7,632 nucleotides of DNA, taken from assembly GCA_028868235.1 (NCBI GenBank), contig JAGWUW010000118.1, forward strand, positions 1-7,632, read 5' to 3'. The notes below the pieces were generated by a model. The model did no database searches and was not told the origin of the DNA. It was given only the letters and a program-made list of their open reading frames with translations. This DNA is from Betaproteobacteria bacterium. Its GTDB lineage: Bacteria; Pseudomonadota; Gammaproteobacteria; Burkholderiales; Rhodocyclaceae. Made by a program: the position numbers and the translations under genes. Positions 4,984 to 7,632 of the stretch are shown one piece after another (position 1 is the stretch's first letter; the number at the start of each line of letters is the position of its first letter).

Positions 4984-5313
4984 GTGGCCACACTCTTAAT
5001 CCACGTCGACGAAATCGTCGCCGAATTCAAATCCGCATTCGCGGACAAAGTCATCACGGCCCGAGAGGCGATGACTCTTGCAGGCACAATCGTCGAAGCC
5101 GCGAAATGTGCCTATGAAAAACTGGTCGACAAGACGCAGTTTTCCGCTCTGGTCGCTGAAGCCGAGGAACTCTACGACCGGCTGGTCGACGCCGAGAAAT
5201 TCGACATCCCCAGGTGCCCGGAATTCGCTGAGAAACTGGCGGTGTCCCTCGGGAGGCAGGCCATTCGACCGGCGCTGGAACGCCTCGCCACGGCTCTGGA
5301 CGAGGTGCTGTGA
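4984..5313 (+). CDS. Helical hypothetical protein (109 aa)
   Basis: First gene of the second operon; no recognised family. It uses GTG at 4984 behind GAGAGGGG (4970-4977). The protein is almost entirely predicted helix, rich in Ala, Glu, Leu and Val (EIVAEFKSAFADKVITAREAMTLAGTIVEAAKCAYEKLVDK, then LVAEAEELYDRLVD), with a single Pro-containing break near residues 73-80. There is no signal peptide or membrane segment. Its stop overlaps the next gene as TGATG, so it is translationally coupled. Position at the head of a group of membrane and secreted proteins suggests an accessory role there, but nothing in the sequence fixes it. Confidence 0.7.
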   Translation: MATLLIHVDEIVAEFKSAFADKVITAREAMTLAGTIVEAAKCAYEKLVDKTQFSALVAEAEELYDRLVDAEKFDIPRCPEFAEKLAVSLGRQAIRPALERLATALDEVL

Positions 5314-5672
5314 TGAGCATGTCGACCACGGTGTTCGACGATCTCAGAAACGCGTACGAGATCGCTGATGACGAGGACTTCGGCAAGTTCAACGTCGACA
5401 ACCCGACAAATGGTTTGCGGGTATCGTGGTACTACAAGCAGGATGCGGAGTACGCGAAGGAATGGCGTGAAAAATCGGCTCGCGACTTGGCTCCCTATTC
5501 TGGAATTCTCGCGTTGGCCCCCGGCAAGAACACCGGACACGAAGGCGACATTGAGGATTTCGTTGTGGTGGTTGATCGGTATCCGACCGAGAAATGTTGG
5601 CCAGAAACAGACTGGGTCACTCTCGCCAGGCTGTTGTCCAACAAGGATCTTGTGGAGGTATTCGCGAAATGA
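5313..5672 (+). CDS. Hypothetical soluble protein (119 aa)
   Basis: No recognised family. I chose the ATG at 5313 (TGATG overlap; GAGG at 5302-5305), though a GTG at 5310 and an ATG at 5319 are also in frame. It is acidic and aromatic (FDDLRNAYEIADDEDFGKFNVDN, RVSWYYKQDAEYAKEWREKSARDL), with a beta-like strand FVVVVDRYP near the middle and a C-terminal helix (DWVTLARLLSNKDLVEVF). No signal peptide, membrane segment or known catalytic motif is visible. The strand-rich centre with flanking helices suggests a small alpha/beta domain. Coupled to genes on both sides. Confidence 0.7.
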   Translation: MSMSTTVFDDLRNAYEIADDEDFGKFNVDNPTNGLRVSWYYKQDAEYAKEWREKSARDLAPYSGILALAPGKNTGHEGDIEDFVVVVDRYPTEKCWPETDWVTLARLLSNKDLVEVFAK

Positions 5673-5941
5673 CCCTCACCCCGCTCCAATGGCTCGGCCT
5701 CGCCATCATGGCCGTCGGTGCCCTGGTGTACGCGTGGCCGCGACTCCGGGCTCTGATCCCGACGCGTACCAGCCAGCCAGCCGTTGACTCCATGGACGAT
5801 CTGCTCGACCGTATGGGCCGCCTAGCCGCACTCCAGGCGGACCTTGAGGCCCGCGGGCACACCGACGAAGCCGACATGGCCGGTTCGTGGTACTCGCTCC
5901 TACGCGATCCTGTACGCGACCAGGAGGCACGGCAGCCATGA
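5669..5941 (+). CDS. Single-pass membrane protein (90 aa)
   Basis: A small inner-membrane protein. Residues about 6-23 (LQWLGLAIMAVGALVYAW) form one transmembrane helix, followed by a basic PRLRALIPTR stretch, which by the positive-inside rule places the C-terminal ~65 residues in the cytoplasm. These include an amphipathic helix (SMDDLLDRMGRLAALQADLEARG). GGAGG (5654-5658) precedes the ATG, which overlaps the previous stop as ATGA; the longer in-frame start at 5594 is rejected. A single-helix protein next to secreted and peptidase genes could be a holin-like or accessory lysis protein, but size and one helix are weak evidence. Confidence 0.7.
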   Translation: MTLTPLQWLGLAIMAVGALVYAWPRLRALIPTRTSQPAVDSMDDLLDRMGRLAALQADLEARGHTDEADMAGSWYSLLRDPVRDQEARQP

Positions 5942-6354
5942 GACACACAACGCTAGCACTTCTGCTGCTCACTGGCGGTGCCCTCCTGGTCGCTTCCCCG
6001 GCGATCCAGATCCCGTGGCCGTGGCAGGCACCAGCACCGATTCCGACCCCGCAGCCATCCGCAGTCGCAGCGGTGTATCTGATCCACGAATCCGCAGATG
6101 GCAACCCGGCCATGACCGCCATCAAAGCCGACCTCGCGTGGAAGGCTGCTCTGGACAGCAACAGCATCCGCTGGCTGATTGCCGACGACGATGCTGCGGA
6201 AAAGAGCCTGCCCAACGTGGTGGCTCTGGCGAGGAAACATGGGCTGCCGGCGGTGGTGTGGGTAGATGCCGCTGGGCTCGGAGCGGCGAAAGCCTGTCCG
6301 CAGACACCCGCTGAAATGCTCGCGTTACTGCGGGAGATCGGAGCGGCGAAATGA
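5938..6354 (+). CDS. Secreted protein with possible thioredoxin-like domain (138 aa)
   Basis: An exported protein. Residues 1-22 are a classic signal peptide (basic MRH, a long hydrophobic run LALLLLTGGALLVA, then SPA), probably cleaved near residue 20-22, and followed by a Pro-rich linker (IPWPWQAPAPIPTPQPS). The mature domain has alternating strands and helices: AVYLIHES, RWLIADDD, LPAVVWVDAAG, and a C-terminal helix. This order is compatible with a thioredoxin-like fold, but there is no CxxC; the only cysteine is C120. A redox role is therefore unlikely. GGAGG (5923-5927) and an ATGA overlap define the start. A periplasmic or envelope role next to the peptidase gene is inferred. Confidence 0.7.
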   Translation: MRHTTLALLLLTGGALLVASPAIQIPWPWQAPAPIPTPQPSAVAAVYLIHESADGNPAMTAIKADLAWKAALDSNSIRWLIADDDAAEKSLPNVVALARKHGLPAVVWVDAAGLGAAKACPQTPAEMLALLREIGAAK

Positions 6355-7085
6355 GCTATTACATCGATTTCGATGGTCTCCGAGTTCCCGATGAGTGGGA
6401 TGAATACCGCGTGCTGGACGAAGACGACGGCGTCTGGCGAATGTGCGGGTTACTCCCGAGGGAGTTGCCTGTCGGTCGCCTCGTGCCTGAGTGGTTCGAA
6501 ACGAACGAAACATGCCCGCCGATTCCCAGGGCCCAGTGGCAATCCACGCCGGACATGCGGCCCTACGAGTGGCACAATCGCTACCAAAATGGGTATCCGG
6601 CCTGTTGCCTCTGCTCGATCTGCGGCGCGGTGGAATTCCTGCTCGCACGGGACGGTCGAGAGAAAACGCCGTTAGACTGGCACAGGCTCTGGGTCGAAAC
6701 GACAGGCGGTCGTGGCGGCTGTGCGGTCGATAGTGCGTTGTGGCACGCGATGACGCAGGGCATCCCGATCAAGAATAGCACAGATCGAATCCTCGTCACC
6801 GAAGCATGGGATGTGCCGACTCTCGAAGGGTTCGCCTCCGGCATCCAGGCTGGTGCAATGGCGGTCGGCTGCCACGATGTTCATGCCGAATGCGTCGTGG
6901 GGCTCGAAATCCAAAACGGCACGCCATACGTCCAGATGGTAAATTCCCACTACCATGGCGAGAAAGCGGATCGAAACTGGCACCTGTTCCGGTTGGATCG
7001 CATTGAACTGCGTGCCTACGGGGCGATGCTGATTCGTGAGGTCCAGGTCAGGACGGTAGGACAGTTGATCGACGCGAAAGGATAG
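6351..7085 (+). CDS. Papain-like (clan CA) cysteine peptidase (244 aa)
   Basis: A predicted cysteine peptidase. The segment NRYQNGYPACCLCSICGAVEFLLA aligns with the papain active-site region: Q79 lies exactly six residues before C85, as Q19 and C25 do in papain, and a helix with AVEF follows. RGGCAVDSALWHAMTQGIP (121-139) resembles the GG...A...L...G segment of C1 peptidases. The histidine is H178 in DVHAECVVGLEIQNGTPYVQMVNSH, with N198 in an NS pair as the third residue. C85, C86, C88 and C91 are unusually close together. No signal peptide or propeptide is obvious. Related papain-fold CHAP and NlpC enzymes cut peptidoglycan, but the Q and NS motifs favour protein cleavage. Position suggests a lysis or envelope role. 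GGAG (6340-6343) and an ATGA overlap set the start. Confidence 0.65.
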   Translation: MSYYIDFDGLRVPDEWDEYRVLDEDDGVWRMCGLLPRELPVGRLVPEWFETNETCPPIPRAQWQSTPDMRPYEWHNRYQNGYPACCLCSICGAVEFLLARDGREKTPLDWHRLWVETTGGRGGCAVDSALWHAMTQGIPIKNSTDRILVTEAWDVPTLEGFASGIQAGAMAVGCHDVHAECVVGLEIQNGTPYVQMVNSHYHGEKADRNWHLFRLDRIELRAYGAMLIREVQVRTVGQLIDAKG

Positions 7086-7087
7086 GC

Positions 7088-7447
7088 ATGAAGAAATACA
7101 CCCTCCCACTCCTTCTGCTCCTAACCGGCTGCACCGCCACCCCCGACTGCCTGCCTGATTGCACGCCTGTAAGCTCCACCCTGCCCTCCCACGACACCGG
7201 AGAACTGTCATGTCCGGTTCCGAGTATTACGCCCGCTATTGTGCCGCCCGCTCCCGCGATTTCTGCCGCGAGTCCCTCGATCTCGTCGACGCCTACCGCC
7301 ACGCTTCCGGCGTCTCCTGGAGTGTTGCCGGCAAAAAGCGTCGTGAGCAGATCGCCCGTATCGTCCTGCACGAGTGGGAGATGCTATGCCCCCAGCTCAC
7401 CGCCCTACCAGCCAGTACTGCGCCGGGGGATTTTCGGCAGGCGTTGA
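7088..7447 (+). CDS. Ser/Pro-rich lipoprotein (119 aa) with a nested gene
   Basis: A predicted lipoprotein. The signal MKKYTLPLLLLLTGC has a lipobox LLTGC with acylated C15; AAAGGA (7077-7082) precedes the ATG, and the upstream stop is two bases away. The mature protein is Pro/Ser/Thr/Ala-rich and probably unstructured (PSITPAIVPPAPAISAASPSIS), with several Cys (C21, C25, C42, C94, C99) and a tail CTSGRC...RRGIFGRR that I associate with small planctomycete secreted proteins. From residue 41 on the DNA also encodes the next gene in another frame. A Pro-rich lipoprotein sharing DNA with a membrane protein gene recalls phage Rz/Rz1 spanins, but the order is reversed. The early part is well supported; translation to the end depends on accepting the overprinting. 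Confidence 0.65.
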   Translation: MKKYTLPLLLLLTGCTATPDCLPDCTPVSSTLPSHDTGELSCPVPSITPAIVPPAPAISAASPSISSTPTATLPASPGVLPAKSVVSRSPVSSCTSGRCYAPSSPPYQPVLRRGIFGRR

Positions 7448-7566
7448 CGGCGAACGTCCGGCGGCGAATCCGGCAGGAGGTCGGGTTCGTCTGGTGGCTA
7501 CCGATTGCGTACGCGGTGGCCGAAATCATCATCAGACTCTTTATTCAGCGGTGGCTAAGCCGATGA
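7210..7566 (+). CDS. C-terminally anchored membrane protein (118 aa) nested in the lipoprotein gene
   Basis: The ATG at 7210 has GGAG (7199-7202) 7 bases upstream inside the lipoprotein gene. The first 238 bases overlap that gene in a different frame. Codons here end mostly in C or G, as in neighbouring genes, so this frame is real. The N-terminal part is charged and helical (SEYYARYCAARSRDFCRESLDLVDAYRH, GKKRREQIARIVLHEWEML). Basic ANVRRRIRQE precedes a hydrophobic segment at about 91-113 (VGFVWWLPIAYAVAEIIIRLFI). This puts the anchor at the C-terminus, unlike i-spanins, which anchor at the N-terminus. No family is recognised. It probably acts at the inner membrane, with the soluble part most likely cytoplasmic. 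Confidence 0.7.
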   Translation: MSGSEYYARYCAARSRDFCRESLDLVDAYRHASGVSWSVAGKKRREQIARIVLHEWEMLCPQLTALPASTAPGDFRQALTANVRRRIRQEVGFVWWLPIAYAVAEIIIRLFIQRWLSR

Positions 7567-7632
7567 GCGACGAACACGAAATCACAAGGATTCACTCACG
7601 GCTTGACGCCACCAATTCCACGTTGACTGAGG
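7563..7632 (+). CDS. Start of a further gene, cut by the window end
   Basis: An ATG at 7563 overlaps the previous stop as ATGA and stays open to the last base (MSDEHEITRIHSRLDATNSTLTE). The short amphipathic, heptad-like start resembles the N-termini of small coiled-coil plus membrane-helix phage proteins such as XhlA, but 23 residues are too few to assign it. GGTGG (7551-7555) may be its ribosome binding site. Confidence 0.55.
   Translation, partial: MSDEHEITRIHSRLDATNSTLTE

Noticed and set aside
4860..4984. tRNA or other structured RNA gene in the leader
   Set aside because: The one long hairpin does not form a cloverleaf, and no T-loop sequence or CCA end is visible.
6278..6351. 14-base direct repeat TCGGAGCGGCGAAA at 6278-6291 and 6338-6351
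   Set aside because: Two copies inside one gene encoding GAAK twice, exactly 60 bases apart; most likely local duplication or chance, with no mobile-element features.
7088..7566. Calling the overlapping pair Rz/Rz1
   Set aside because: The order is reversed (lipoprotein first) and the partner has a C-terminal rather than N-terminal membrane helix; only the nesting and the Pro-rich lipoprotein agree.

Overview
The window looks like part of a bacteriophage or prophage genome. It is gene-dense, everything is on the + strand, and most start/stop codons overlap (ATGA, TGATG). It carries a phage-type primase-helicase next to a RusA resolvase. I see no ribosomal RNA, tRNA, IS element or CRISPR array. 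The moderately GC-rich codon use and two protein styles suggest a Planctomycetota or similar environmental Gram-negative host: a PTPAEI...R tail in a small regulator, and a CxxGxC...RRGxFGRR tail on a lipoprotein. This host assignment is inference from pattern memory, not a search result.

Region 1 (1-2393) is the replication and recombination module. It holds a probably 5'-truncated archaeo-eukaryotic-type primase fused to a RepA-like SF4 helicase with a C-terminal winged helix, and then a RusA-family Holliday junction resolvase with an exact match to the known catalytic spacing. Region 2 (2394-2761) has no convincing gene. It has an extended -10 promoter candidate, three 46-bp direct repeats with A-tracts and a GGAAATTTCC palindrome, a hairpin, and a bidirectional terminator. 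It could be an origin or a regulator-binding region.

Region 3 (2762-4827) is a string of very small, translationally coupled genes: a HTH protein, several Cys-rich putative zinc-binding proteins, one gene that appears frameshifted, a 245-aa protein with four Cys clusters, and two micro-ORFs with good ribosome binding sites. It ends in a large palindrome and a clear rho-independent terminator.

Region 4 (4860-7632) is a second operon. It starts from a good sigma70-type promoter, whose transcript would begin with a long hairpin followed by a U-run and a T-box-like sequence. Its genes encode a helical protein, an unknown protein, a single-pass membrane protein, a secreted protein, a papain-like cysteine peptidase, a Ser/Pro-rich lipoprotein, a membrane protein overprinted on the lipoprotein gene in another frame, and the start of a further gene. 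Membrane, secreted, peptidase and lipoprotein genes together, with a nested gene pair, suggest an unusual host-envelope or lysis module. That role is inference. The most interesting parts are the nested lipoprotein/membrane pair, the papain-like peptidase, the promoter-hairpin-T-box-like leader and the 46-bp repeat region.
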